A DNA stretch of 64,000 nt from Stenogyne calaminthoides (GCA_037126765.1 JBBCBC010000033.1:14088085-14152084); one strand, 5' to 3'. Shown: positions 10,138 to 22,383, counted from the stretch's first letter. Notes: generated by a model from the letters alone, not told the origin. Made by a program: numbers and translations.

Positions 10138-11600
10138 ATGGAATTTTCCCTGAGGAAGATGATTCCCTCTTTCCTTTCTTGTTGTTACCTGAATTCAATG
10201 AATTACCTGAACCTAACATTTCTGATGTTGAGGATACTACTGAAGGGGGAACATCCAGAAGAACATGGTTAGATAGCCACCCTGCAACTCAGATTGTAGG
10301 AGATCCATCTGAAGGAGTTAAGACAAGAAGGTTTCATGGAGAAAGTGTCTTGTTCTGCTGCTTCCTATCTGAGAAAGAACCTACAGAAATTGAAGAAGCT
10401 CTTCAAGATTCATTCTGGATTATTGCTATGCAAGAGGAGCTGAACCAATTTACAAGAAATGAAGTTTGGGAGCTAGTAGATCGACCTAAGAGGCACAATG
10501 TGATTGGAACTAAATGGGTATTCAAGAAAAAAAGAGATGAGAACAATGTCATTGTAAGAAACAAGGCAAGGCTAGTTGCACAAGGTTATTCCCAAGAAGA
10601 AGGCTTGGATTATGATGAAACCTTTGACACCAGTTGCAAGACTAGAAACCATTAGATTGTTTCTTGCATATGCTGCTCATATGAAGTTCATAGTATATCA
10701 GATGGATGTGAAAAGTGCATGTCTGAATGGTGTGCTTAAGGAAGAGGTTTATGTGGAACAACCTCCAAGCTTCTGTCAGAATTACCAAGTTTACATGCTC
10801 AGAAAAGCCTTGTATGGTCTGAAGCAAGCACCCAGAGCATGGTATGATACTCTATCTCAATTTCTTACTGACCATGGTTTTACCAAAGGGACTGTTGATA
10901 GAACCTTGTTCAGGATAGAAGATGGGAAATATATCTTACTAGTTTAGATTTATGTGGATGAGATCATTTTTGGATCACCTAATCATCAGATGTGTGAAAA
11001 GTTTTCTGCCCTGATGAAAGGAAAGTTTGAGATGTCAATGATGGGGGAGATGAATTTCTTTCTAGGACTTCAGGTGAAACAGTCACAAGAAGGAATTTTC
11101 ATCAATCAGGCAAAATACACCAGAGATCTGATTGCTAAGTATGGTATACAAAATTGCAATGTAGTTAGAATTCCTATGAATACTAACTACAAGATGGATC
11201 CTGATCTTGAAGGCAAGTCAGTTAACCACACTGATTATAGAGGGATCATTGGATCACTGCTCTATCTCACAACAAGTAAGCCCGACATTGCTTTTGTTGT
11301 TGGGATATGTGCAAGATACCAAGTCAATCCTAAGACTAGTCACATGGAAGCTGCCAAAAAGATTTTAAGATATCTTAAAGGCACTGTGAATAGAGGATTG
11401 TGGTATCCAGCTGATGATAACCTTGAATTAACTGGTTATTCAGATGTTGATTATGGTGGTTGCAGGATTGACAGGAAGTCCACTTCAGGAACTTGTCAAT
11501 TTCTTGGAAGCAAACTGATATCTTGGTTCTCTAAGAAACAAACTTCAGTTGCAACTAGTACTATTGAAGCAGAATACATGGCTGTAGGAAGCTGTTGTGC
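10138..11600 (+). pseudogene. pol of element A: reverse transcriptase and RNase H, 3'-truncated
   Basis: The RT start is in the frame 10068-10655 (MQEELNQF, NEVWELV, GTKWVFKKK, KARLVAQGY). It shifts at about 10640 to the frame 10576-10947 (MDVKSACLNG, ALYGLKQAPRAWY). A TAG at 10945 precedes the catalytic box, which reads YVDE instead of YVDD (GAG at 10960-10962). The frame 10954-11706 then carries GSLLYL, KILRYLKGT, and RNase H with DRKSTSGTCQFLG, LISWFSKKQ and EAEYMA. RNase H is cut at about 11600, where the sequence continues as LTR. The product would be inactive even without the stops. Confidence 0.92.
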
Positions 11601-12857
11601 ATATATCTCCCAGTTCACAGAAGTTGGTGTTTGGCTACATGGCTGCATATTTCCTTCAAACCCTAGAAATAGTCGTTCATCAATAACCAAAAGAGGAAAC
11701 CCTTGAAACTGTCTCTCCAACATATAGTTTTTCAAGAGTAGACTCTTAGAGATTTGTCTAAAAATACCAAGGCCTTGTTCACAACCAAGACTACAGGAAA
11801 TCAAAGCAACTCCAGAGCTCATTCATATTCAAAGCATACATTGTGAAGCACTCGAAACCCTTAGAATTTCCCAAGTGTTTCATCTTAAAAGAGAGCTCAT
11901 TTACTAAGCCTAGATTCAAGAATATTTAAAGCTTAGTTAGAGATATCCTAGCCTTTTACTTGTGTTTGATTGTCCAAAAGGATATCTCACCTTAGTTGGA
12001 AACCAACCTAAACTTAAACCCTTTGATTAGGTAGTTTGTGTGAGTAAGTTTGTTGGAGAAGTGAGAGTTATAAAGAGTGAGTAAGCTGCTTGTGTTCAGC
12101 TTGAAAGCTCTAGAGAAGAAGTTAGTAAGCTGCTTGTGTTCAGTCTGAAAGCTTGTGTGTGTTGAGTTAGTAAGCTGCAGTAGTTCAGCCTGAAAACTCG
12201 TAGTGGAAAAGTTAGTAAGCTGCTGAGTTCAGTCTGAAAGCTTAAGGTAGTAGTAGTAGTGAGTTAAGGAATTTCTCTGAGGATCAGAGAGAGTGGATTT
12301 AGGAGCTTGAGTCTCTGAACCACTATAATTTCTGTGTTATTTGCTTTCTGTTTTGCATTTTATTCTGTTGCATATTTTCACTGAAAGCATACTCAGTTTT
12401 CTGATATTCAATTGGAATCAATCCACTGAAGGAGCTTTAAGTTGATCACAACCTTAACCATTATTTCACTGAGAAAAACAAGATTTTCAGCAAAGTAAAA
12501 CGAGTATAAACTTAAGGCCTTCACATTCCGCACTCTAGATAAGCTAGTATAGGTAGTTGTCAAACTGATAAACTCTCCTGAGTAGTCAGTAAGATCATTA
12601 TCTACTCCAAGCTTATTTGGACTCTGTGTTAAAAAGAAACTCAGAATCAGTTGAGCTAATTTGAAGTCTCTGAAAGCCGCTCAGTGTTATCGTCTCAGTA
12701 GACTTTGACTCAGGGCATTTTGTACTTCTCAGGACTAACCTTCAAGACATCCCGACTCACTAATTATAGTGTTTTTACTGAAAAGTTTAAAATTCACTAT
12801 ACACGTGTATTCCTCCCCCCCATACACGTGTAAGACTCGTTTTCCTCGGGACCAACA
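11599..12857 (+). repeat. 3' LTR of element A, lacking its first 546 bp
   Basis: From 'gcatatatctcccag' on it matches the 5' LTR from 4627 to the end. The preceding bases are RNase H coding sequence. The shared triplet GCA at the join is a microhomology. It ends ACCAACA at 12857. The two LTR copies differ only at scattered positions, so the insertion is not very old. Confidence 0.9.
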
Positions 12858-12862
12858 ATTGT

Positions 12863-13792
12863 GTATTGAGAAAAATTCAGGTGTTATTAGTTGTGTCTTT
12901 ATAAAAGAAGAAAAGAAAAGAGTAGAATTTTTATGTAAATTTATCATATATTTAAATAGTGATTCTTCGCATAACATTTTCTGTATTCTAACTTTTATTT
13001 AGAGTGTTGTTGGAGTAAATAAAATCTATATTTTTTTTTCTTGTGGTTCTCAAAAATTGAGGATTGTTAGGGATGCCATGAGAAGTTGTATTCAAACTAT
13101 GAAAAAAAAGATATAAAAATTAATTAGCGTACTCGTATAACATATAATTGCATTATTGTAGTTATTATAGATTGAATAAGAGTGAAAGCAAGTTAAGAGG
13201 CTTATGCATGCCAAAAATGTACAAGAGTGACATTGATTAACAAATCTTTTGTACCTAAGGAAGTGCAAAATATGTAGACTGAGATTAATTAGCTTATCTT
13301 TTGCAGCTGTAGACTTAGATTGATTAACTAATAATATTTTATAACCGTCCAACGTGAAATGACTTAATTTTATTTTTTTTACAGGAAAAAAAATATTTAT
13401 ATACAATAGTTAAAATCAGCCAGCACTGGATAACGGTACAAAAGAGGTAAAGAAACTCATGAGTTTTTAGAGATACAAATAGATTTAGCATAATAAGCAA
13501 ACTTATGAGCAATCAAATATTGACCACGAGAAACCCAACATGGAGTGACAAGTTAAAATGATGAAATAAAAGCCTAAATATCCTCTATAATTTAATTAAT
13601 TAATTAGGACGGAAGTAATATTCAAATTGAACCAATGAACAAGCGTGTAAAGTATTGTTAATTTGGATGCATCCCACAACCAATCTGACTTTATACAATC
13701 TCACACAAGAATTTATCCCCACTACAACCAGAACAAATGTTATAATGTGATGTTGAGGAAAAGAAAATCCTTGGCGAAGCGTGTCAGTTTGG
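12863..13792. other. Spacer between element A and the kinase stop codon
   Basis: AT-rich, no gene seen. The part next to 13793 should hold the 3' untranslated region of the minus-strand kinase gene. I could not fix its polyadenylation site. Confidence 0.5.
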
Positions 13793-16700
13793 TTAAAGTC
13801 CCTGCATGTGCCCACTTCGAGAACCAACTGAGCCCTGGGTAGTAACTTGACTTCCCCCTTCCAGAATTTTAACCACCTACAAAAATTACTTGTAAATTCT
13901 TCTTTGGTAACCTAAGTAAAATCAAACTAATATAAATAAAAGTAGCCACGATTTCAAATTCTAAAGAAATATTAAAAGCATGTAGGAGGAGCGTTAGACC
14001 TTTGACATGGATGGTCTCAAGTGAGGATCCTGGTGTAGACACAATGAAGCAGCATATGCTATAGCATGAAGCTGATAGGGTAAACAACGGAGTTGATCAA
14101 CGGAGGTTATGCGAGAGTCCAACAATTGATGCTTGAGAGGCAACATATGTGGTGGTTCAGCTGAAGCCAAAGCATGGATATGATCTAACAAGAATTGATG
14201 TTCCAAGCTGTATTGCAAGTCCTGCGCTCTTTGCCCTGTGATTAACTCCAACAATACCAACCCAAAGGCATATATGTCCACTTTCTCTGTCATTTCCCCA
14301 CCACTAAAATATTCTGGTGCAAGATACCTGAAATAAATGGTATTACTTCTTTTCACTTAATAGTATTAGTTCTTTTCATTGAACAGTAGTAGTTGTGCAC
14401 CAGTTGCATAGTGTAACCAAGTGTTACTTTTTTCAAAATAGTCGCTCCCTAATAAGAAATGCAACAGGAAGTCAACTAGTATTCAAGAAAGTGTATGGTT
14501 TACCATGAGGTTCCAACAACTTGGTTACTATCGGAGAAGTCCCACTCGTTGTGCAATCTCGCCAGCCCAAAATCAGCAACCTGATATAAGAGGGCAACGT
14601 CAATGGTAAAATATATTTCTGCGAAAGACTTAGTACTGAATTGATAATATAACATCAGCCTAATACATCTAACAGTTCTATTAGACTTGTACTTATTCTC
14701 ACTATCCCTCAGTAACGGTATGTTACGGGCCGTCTTATATTGTAAAATCCATGAATAGTAAATCATTGTCTAGTAAAATGTGTATTTGAATTTAATTCAT
14801 ATTTGGATGCTAGGATGTGGTAGGGTAGGAATGTGAAAAAATAGGTGATAGTGAGTTAGTGAGATTATTATATTGTAAAGTAATGTGAAAATGAAAAAAT
14901 ATGTGATAGTGAAATTAATTATATAAATTTCCAAAGAAAGAGAAATTGTAAATAAAAAAAAACAATAGAGAGAGAAGATAATGCATGCAAAATGTGTTTG
15001 AAAAAAGTAAGATAAATATATTTTTATATGTAGTACAAGGTAGAATTATAGGAATTTTGAAATACTATAAGAAATCAAAATCTACAAACGGATCTAGAGA
15101 TATGAAATTAAAAAATCTGATTGTAAAAGTCATACAAACATATTTCAAGTAATATTAAGCACAAAATGTGGGGACTGATAGGCAAAAACTTCCATCCAAC
15201 AGCTGCACCCTACAACTAGTGCAATTTTGACCAAAGTTTGACTCACTTATAAAAAAACACTAAAATATAAAATGGGAAGTATTAGTGCATATGAAGAAAA
15301 GTATCAGTTCATAGACTGAACAGTATTAGTACTTTTTAAATGTACAATTAATGTTTTTCATCATCTGAGCTGATACTTTTCATCACACAAACTAATGCTT
15401 TTCAATCATTCTTTTCTATCATTCGTGAAATATAATCAAAAACAGCTTGGTTGAATTTTTTATCAAATTGGGTTAAAAGTGCACCAATTGCACAGTGCAA
15501 CTGGTGTGCCCAAGTATTACTCAGGTTGATATCCTCACATACTCAATTAAGAAACTGCATCCATCTAGACCTGAGAAAGAATACCAGAGGTTCGAAATCA
15601 TGAGTTAAGAGGATTTTGCTTGGCCGCAAATTTCTGTGGATTATACATCCCACTCTGCAATCTTCATGAAGATACCGCAACCCTCTCGCAGTCCCTATAG
15701 CTATCCTTAATCGTGTTTCCCAATCAAGAACTGGATTTCCATTTCCTGCAAGCAACTGAGGGTGTGAAACAAATTTCAAATGTAAAATAAAATATAAATG
15801 ATGCTGTAAACAGAAAGATACCATGTAAATGAGAGTCCAATGAACGATTGCAGATATACTCATACACCAATAATCTCTCTTTCCCCTGGATGCAAAAACC
15901 AATAAGCAACACAACATTTTTGTGCTGGGCACAACTCAGTACACATACTTCCCTACAGAAATCATCGTCTCTTTGAGGCCCAGAAAACTTTAACTGCTTC
16001 ACTGCTATACTCAACCCATTCCTCAGAACCCCTCTGTGTACCAAACCAGACCGACCTTCTGCCAAAAAATTTGTATGGGAGAATCCATCAGTAGCTTCCT
16101 CTACTTCTCTGTAATGAAATTGCTTTGGTGGCTCTCCAAATTTTGGAGCCTTCGATTTACAAAGAATACATAAAGGGGGTGGTATTCGTGAATTTTTCCT
16201 TAAAGAAACAGCCTCCCGAATGCTAGATTTATAGCTACAATCTCCATCGTAATGTTGATTCAATTCAGTTCCTTCAACATTGTGATCTTGAGAAACCCAG
16301 AAACTTTGACTGCTACAAGTTTCTGATTCCGGGGTATCTGAATAATGCATTCTTCCTGCCTTTAATTGGTCATGCGTGTTAAGTCTAAAAGATAGATGGC
16401 AACCCTTATCTAGTCTTTCATAAAGAGGATTGTCTTCATGCAAACTGTAGTTAAATGAGCCTTTGCTTGGACATGATAACGGTTTTCTGAATGAGAATCT
16501 TCTGGAAGAAGTATTTAGATCCTGGGAACCACTTACAGGGGCATTGTTTCCCTTAACGGACAAAGAAGTGGCAGTGTACAAGGATGTTTGAAGATCATTT
16601 GGGCTGCCTAGATTGAGACGAAGAACGCTTGCCTGGGAATTCTTCATGACTACAATATTGCAGCGCAATTCTTTTATGCAATGCTTTATCTCTTGCTTCA

Positions 16701-18763
16701 ATTTCCTGTCTTAAGGAATTAACACCAAATAATCAGTGCTATTAAACTTCATATGACATAGATGAACTGAATGCTCAATATTACCTAACAAAAAAATTTA
16801 ATTTATAACAACACATTGATCAAATTTCTTTTGTGGGTAGACGTGGGGAGAGTATCATTGTTTAATCTCAAGAAGCCAAACAAATATTTTTTCTGTGTGC
16901 TTGTACATATTTCATATATAAGAGAAACATACACATTGTTATATTTAGGCCTTGAATGTAGTAACTAGATTTTGCTTTCCTCTCCATGTTACACATTCTA
17001 ATGTGAAAACTGACAAAGTATCAGATCTAAATATTGTTAGACAGGGTAACTGATTGGGACACAGAGATTTAAACAATTTGTCTTTGGACATATCACCATA
17101 CAAAACACAGAACCTAAACACAATTACTTGTTTGTTCTCAGATTTGGCTTTTGCATGAAGTTAATAAGTTAATTCGTTAGCAGATATGTCAAAGAAATAC
17201 ATCTCCGAGGACTCAGTATGTCAACAAATTAACGTTTTATGTTTACCTGTCCAATACGACCCATTTTGCTTCATTACTCTTTACTTCATCCGCCACAGAG
17301 CCCATACATATAGCTGATACAATCTTGATCTGCACCCTGACCTACAACCAACTTCCAGATTAAAAAAAGCAATACATCATTTTATGTTTTTAAAGTATTA
17401 AAATAGGAAAATAGCAGTTTTTTCCTGTCTCTTTTGCCATCAACTAACACTACAATAGTGTAAGATTACTATCATCCGATGGTTAACTGGAATAAGGACA
17501 TATGAGCTGCCTTTATCCATCGTGTGATTGGCCAAGGGTCCCCTAAAATCTTAGTGAAAAGTGGCGAAAATAGCAACTTTTCAATCTTATATATACCATG
17601 TTTTAGCAATTTGTAACTTATATATTGTTTTTAGCCACTTTTACCAAACACAGCCTTAAAGGAAACATGTTACACGAGCCATTATCACTGACACAAAGCA
17701 CTATGTGACACGAGGTACTAAGGGTATTATTGGTAAAAGTGGCTAAACAGCATATACACTACAAATTGCTAAAAATACGATATAAGTTCCAAAAGTAGCT
17801 AACATAAAATCTGGCCCAAAATCTTATATATTCTTGTACCTAGTGGCAAGCTTGTATCATCAACACTTCAAGCTTCAAGTTGTGTCTTATGTCCAAGAGG
17901 TTTTGAAAACTAACTTCTACTCTTAACTTTCATGCCTTACTAGCCTTCAAAATTAAGCTGCTACTTATCCTTGACTATTTAGATCCCATCACAAATGTAG
18001 CAGAAAAGCAATCATGCACCACGAATATCATCGTTTGTCAATTATGAGAAGCTGATTACCCTTGAAAAAGAGACGTGTCAATTCTTCAGATACTCAATAA
18101 TGCTCTATCATGCATAAGCTTTTCCAAGAGAACCCTCAAATATATCTATCATAATAAAGACTATATGCCAGATTCAACATCTTTAAAAGCATAAAACACT
18201 TAAAAAAAAATCGTCTCATTACCTAGTTACCTAAAAAGGGGAAGTAAGAAATTCAATTTATCACCAAGCACATCATAATAATCAATACAATTCACAAGAT
18301 AATTATGCAAGTAAAATTTCATTAATTAAGTACCTCGTTTCGATTCTGAACTTGAAGAACCATCTGAGAACAAGTCTCAGAGATCTGACAAAGTCGATCG
18401 GGAAGCTTAGCTGGCTCACAACGTCGATAATTCCCTTTCAACAGAGGAAATCCCCAAAATCTCCTACCGCCTGTATTTAAAGCACAACTAAATTTTCAGA
18501 AATGGCTCATGAAATCAAAAGTAATTTAATTTGTAATTAAGAGAGAGGAATTCCGAACGGTATTTAGCAGCTAGCGTACCAATTTTGTCGTCGGTGAAGA
18601 TGGCAACAAGAGTGATACAATCGCCGGGCCGGGCCGCGTGAGTGACAGCCCAAGCCAAGGCTTCCTTACACATCACCTTGTCTGCTTTAACAGCCACGAC
18701 AACCGTCGCCGCCGTGTCGCCGCCGCAGCTCGGAGTGGTTGGTCCTGCTTTTGGCGGGAACAT
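13793..18763 (-). CDS. USP-domain receptor-like cytoplasmic kinase, probable pseudokinase (8 exons)
   Basis: Exons on the minus strand: 18580-18763, 18334-18470, 17247-17341, 15822-16705, 15585-15745, 14504-14580, 14000-14327, 13793-13876. All introns have GT-AG ends, phases join exactly, and the total is 1950 nt, 649 residues, with ATG at 18763 and TAA at 13793. Residues 20-160 form a universal-stress-protein-like domain (VVVAVKADK, HAARPGDCITL). After a Ser-rich linker, the kinase domain starts at about 335. It keeps the VAIK-type Lys (IAVK, K375), an αC Glu candidate (E391), DFG (D490) and APE (517-518). The catalytic loop is HRNLRPSK: Asp becomes Asn at 472 and the metal-binding Asn becomes Lys at 477. 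It has no signal peptide or membrane segment, so it is probably cytoplasmic. The layout matches plant proteins annotated as 'inactive protein kinase SELMODRAFT_444075-like' (Arabidopsis At1g55200/At3g13690 type). Loss of catalysis is inferred. Confidence 0.9.
14388..14432. repeat. Short palindromic repeat in intron 6
   Basis: 'gtgcaccagttgcatagtgt' then 'aaccaagtgttact' resembles the palindrome at 15477-15523 in intron 5. The pair may be the ends or relics of one small element family inside this gene. Confidence 0.35.
15477..15523. repeat. Short palindrome in intron 5
   Basis: 'gcaccaattgcacagtgc' is followed by 'aactggtgtgc', so the two halves pair with each other. It is related to 14388-14432. 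The rest of intron 5 (14581-15584) is AT-rich with no coding content. Confidence 0.4.
17560..17815. repeat. MITE-like inverted repeat in intron 2 of the kinase gene
   Basis: The arm at about 17569-17648 ('ttttagcaatttgtaactta', 'tagccacttttacca') is the imperfect reverse complement of about 17730-17813 ('tggtaaaagtggcta', 'acaaattgctaaaaa'), with an ~80-bp loop. Arms of about 80 bp, no coding capacity and an intronic site fit a MITE. It lies within the 992-bp intron 17342-18333, well away from both splice sites. Confidence 0.7.
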
Positions 18764-18908
18764 GAAGTGAAGTCAGCTTGTTGGAGTTGGACCGTTTACT
18801 GTTTAGAGACGGACGGTAAAATCAGGTTTTTGAAATGGGAGATAGAGTACTACACTACTTATAACGTTTTATTTTTGCGTCTAATTAGGCATTTAAAATT
18901 GAGTGGGT
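18764..18908 (-). promoter_or_regulatory. Probable core promoter and 5' leader of the kinase gene
   Basis: A TATA-like CGTTATAAGT (minus strand, 18857-18866) lies about 95-100 bp upstream of the ATG. The first MITE of the next entry begins immediately upstream at 18909. No other motif is claimed. Confidence 0.4.
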
Positions 18909-19103
18909 CTCTCGTATGCATCTAAGTGCACTGCACATTTATAATGCATTTAAAATCGTACAATCTATTATATTGAAATACGTAATTTATTTATATTAAA
19001 CCGCAATACACGCTCAATGTAAAACGAATTGCATCTTTTCAAATAAATAAATCGCATTCATTCAAAAATTCTATTTGTCAGGATGCACTGGTGCATACAA
19101 GAG
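18909..19103. repeat. MITE copy 1, upstream of the kinase gene
   Basis: The left end CTCTCGTATGCA...GTGCA is matched in inverted orientation by the right end 'tgcactggtgcatacaagag'. The 195-bp body is AT-rich and non-coding. A related copy is at 19363-19544. Confidence 0.6.
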
Positions 19104-19362
19104 TTTGCCTCAAAATTTAGAATCTAAACTGTACTCTGCAACTCACTTACCTCCCTTTGTTTCATATCAATTCTCATCTCAAAGAATTTGTGTGAAATTA
19201 AAAAAAAACATATAATTTTGTTTACCTTCAATCAAATTTATGAAAAAGTGGAAAAATTAAATGTGAGAGAAAAAAATAATTTCATAAAAAAAGATATTTT
19301 TTAGGAATATATGTGGTGATAAATTAGAAAAAAAAAATATGGAGAATTAACTAAAGAGTGAA

Positions 19363-19544
19363 TCTCTCTAATACACAAAGTGCATCGTGCACTCCATAAT
19401 GTATTTTAGAAAATATACAATTTATTGCATTAAAACATACAAATTGTTACATTGAAATCTTCAACATGTGGTCGTAAAACAAATTGTATATTTTAATATA
19501 ACAAATTGTATGTATTTATACTATGCATCTGGTGCATATAAGAC
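19363..19544. repeat. MITE copy 2, upstream of the kinase gene
   Basis: The sequence runs in the same direction as copy 1: 'gtgcactccataatgtattt' against 'gcactgcacatttataatgc' in copy 1. It ends 'atctggtgcatataagac' against 'actggtgcatacaagag'. The two copies have diverged considerably. Confidence 0.55.
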
Positions 19545-20997
19545 CTAACTATAACTAAAACTACAATTAATTTGAAAAAAAAAAAATTAACTTCTTGGAA
19601 TTTATCGTGTGAAATCAATCAAAAAATTATCAAGGGGGACTTGGTTCAAATTCTCCAATAACAATGTTAATAAAAAATATTCAATAGTGATTACAATGAG
19701 AAATTGATAATGATAGTTATATTATTAGTGTTTTGTTATACTCTTAGAATAAGATATAAAAATTATTGTTAATTGAAAAATAATAAAATTATTGAAAAAT
19801 GATTATAAAAGGAAAATTAATTATCAAAACGAGGTAATGATTAAAATATTTTGAGTTGTATTACTTCATATTACCTTGTATGAACTACTATAAAGTATGA
19901 TGAGATGGTGAATTGATCTTCTATTGTCCTCTTCTCATTAACCATCTAAATTTAACCACCTAAATTAACTCTTATTAATTGAAGTTACGATTAAGAATTT
20001 TAGACAAGCGTCCCTTAAGTATCTTTTATACCTTATCTAGTATTGCATATAATTTATCTAGTTTCGGTCTTATTTTATGTTTTTCTTTTCCAAGATTGAA
20101 TTAATTTGGTGTAATTGGAACCAGGTACATTTTTTTTGAAGTATACTTGAAACGAAGATATTTTGGTTCTTGTATGATTGCGATCTGAATTGTATCCACA
20201 TACGCTTAACCAAAATGTCTTTATTGCAAGTTTTAAAAAAAATGTATTTAGGTGCAATTTTCCCTAATTAATTTATGTTATGCTGTTTTTTTCAGGTGTT
20301 ATAAGATTTTTTTTTTTTTGCATATTAATGAGTTACCTATGATATAAGAGAAAGATATAGCTGCAAATAAATTAATGAGGTTTTAACGTTTTTACTATTT
20401 ATCTTTTTTTTTTTTTTTTTTTTGGTGTCATGCACCTGCATGTATTTTTTGCAATTCAAAACAATCATATGGTTATTTTCCAGCACCTTATTGTTGATGC
20501 GACTGCATGTGTCATTGGAAATGTCAAAAGGTTGTCAATTTATTTATGATTTCCATTTTTTTGTATTGCTAATAGTAGGTTGTCAAAAATAATTTTAATT
20601 AATTACATAAATAAAAATAGTATGGCGTATGATTTTACCGTAATGTATTTGCAGTTAACCCAAAATAAAGCAAATAAGTTCATTTTTTAGTTTGAATTAA
20701 AGTACTGATCTCTTAAAAATAGACCTTTAATTTAGTTTCACAACTAAAGTTGAAGCTTTTGTATAATACTTTACTTTCGTCAGCTTAACTATCTCTTTTG
20801 AGTGGCCCGCCCCCGCAAATTTAAGTTGTGTGTGACTGAGATCCAAATTTAGGAAAGAAAAGGATGCATCTTTCTTTGAATGCGAGGGAACTCTCCTTGG
20901 GACTTTATTTAGAAACATTTGAGAAATTTAAAATTCAAATAAACTGTAGCCTTCCTCACTATAGTGCTACATTTGATAAAATTCAAATAAACTGTTA
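19545..20997. other. AT-rich intergenic spacer
   Basis: No gene was recognised. It contains homopolymer T runs (around 20310 and 20405-20423) and a local duplication of 'aaattcaaataaactgt' at about 20930 and 20980, next to the inverted-repeat element. Confidence 0.5.
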
Positions 20998-21903
20998 TAC
21001 GGGAATGATATAGAGCCACTGGTGGACACTATATTTGTGTTACTATATTTGTGTTCACCGCTTATGTGGTGTCTACTTAGCAATGCCACATAATAATTTT
21101 GATTTTTTTTGTATTGTCATATACATTTTTTAGATTTAATTTTATCCTTTAAATTTTATACACCAATTATAATATATTATTTTCAAAATTTATAAAAACC
21201 TTCAGTCTTTTTTTTATCTGTTCTCGCCTAGTTTCAACTATCAACGCCAATTCTGAATTTGCCGGAGACAAACCCTTTCGCTTGAAGTTCAATAGAAATT
21301 TATTTGAGAGAAGTGAAAGAGTGTCAAGCTTTTTACGCGAAGAAGAAGGTGAAGGCGTTGGTGCCTTGGTGGGAAGGGTGATGGTGAATCGACTGCCATT
21401 TTTTTGAACTCAGTTTTGATCAAATATACGGTGCGCAACTTCTCTATCAAATTAAATTATTATATGCCTTATTAATTTCTTGAAATTAAAGCCTCTATTT
21501 TTTTCTATCTCCCCCTAACTTATTATATGCCCCTAATTCTTAAATTAATGCCCCATTTCATAATTGATTAGCAGAGAAGATGACGACGAAGGAATTTAAG
21601 AGAGCAAAAGTAGAAATTACCTCTACGCAGTGAACGATCGAATTAGGCTCTGTTTTGGGGTGAACATGGAATTATGAAAGTGATAACTATTATGAACACT
21701 CATTTATTTCACTTTTTCTCAAATAAATTCCAATGGAACTGTTAGCGAAAGGGTTTGTCTACATCGAATTCAGAATTAGCGTTGGTAGTTGAAACTAGAC
21801 GGGAGCAAATAAAAAAAAGACACGGATTATTTTTGAAAGAGATGAAGATTTCTATAAATTTGGAAAATAAAATATTATAATTGAGCTCTATATCATTCCC
21901 GTA
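20998..21903. mobile_element. Non-autonomous DNA transposon with long terminal inverted repeats
   Basis: The outermost 18 bp 'tacgggaatgatatagag' are repeated in inverted orientation at the right end ('ctctatatcattcccgta'). Inside, about 21130-21320 pairs imperfectly with about 21700-21890: 'tagtttcaactatcaacgcc' and 'gacaaaccctttcgct' return as 'gcgttggtagttgaaacta' and 'agcgaaagggtttgtc'. The element is about 906 bp and has no transposase. Long arms suggest a Mutator-like derivative, but I could not establish the target duplication, so the superfamily is open. Confidence 0.75.
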
Positions 21904-22383
21904 TTCTTATAATCTCTCTGTTCTAATTTAAATTGGTTACTTTTCGTAAATAAGCGTTCTAATTTAGATTGATCATTTTTTAAAAGGGAAATAAAGCAAA
22001 ATTTTTAATAAAACAATACCCCTTACAAACAACATGTATTTACACCACATGCTATTCAACTACACACACTAGATCCATTTTACACCATTTAATATTAATA
22101 CTAATAAAATAACACTTTTCTTAGAGTTGAATTAACATTCATACCCCTCCATCAAACTCACTACACCATTTAATACTAATATTTTCCACTTTTTTTAAAA
22201 CCCGAATTTACAGTAAGTTGTCAAACAAAATAAGGACATAGGTAGTATAATTAAAGATTTCAATGGCAGCCTCAGCCCACAATATGACAGTTGATTGATG
22301 ACTAGTTACGTGAGTGTTTGCAAACACAATTAATAGCATACTATGATGCACGAATTCTTCTTAAAATATCACAATGCAGTATT
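21904..22383. other. Spacer, possible Stowaway-like relic
   Basis: 'ctctctgttctaatttaaat' near 21913 and 'aggacataggtagtat' near 22236 resemble the two ends of a Tc1/mariner-type MITE, but the inverted match is weak. No gene seen. Confidence 0.3.

Larger units (their letters stand above)
4081..12857 (+). mobile_element. Copia LTR retrotransposon A (SIRE/Maximus-like), defective
   Basis: The element has a full 5' LTR (4081-5900), a Met-tRNA primer site, gag, protease-integrase-RT-RNase H order (Copia order), and a 5'-truncated 3' LTR (11599-12857). Flanking 5-mers atggt (4076-4080) and attgt (12858-12862) are a target-site duplication with one change. The coding region carries several stops and frameshifts. 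A deletion fuses RNase H to the LTR interior and removes the 3' extra ORF, the polypurine tract and the first 546 bp of the 3' LTR. Lineage is inferred from long LTRs, the primer site and relation to B and D, which have the extra 3' ORF. It cannot move by itself. Confidence 0.9.

Noticed and set aside
20399..20425. Poly-T run as the tail of a retroposed gene or SINE
   Set aside because: No coding or SINE body next to it; homopolymers are frequent in this AT-rich spacer.
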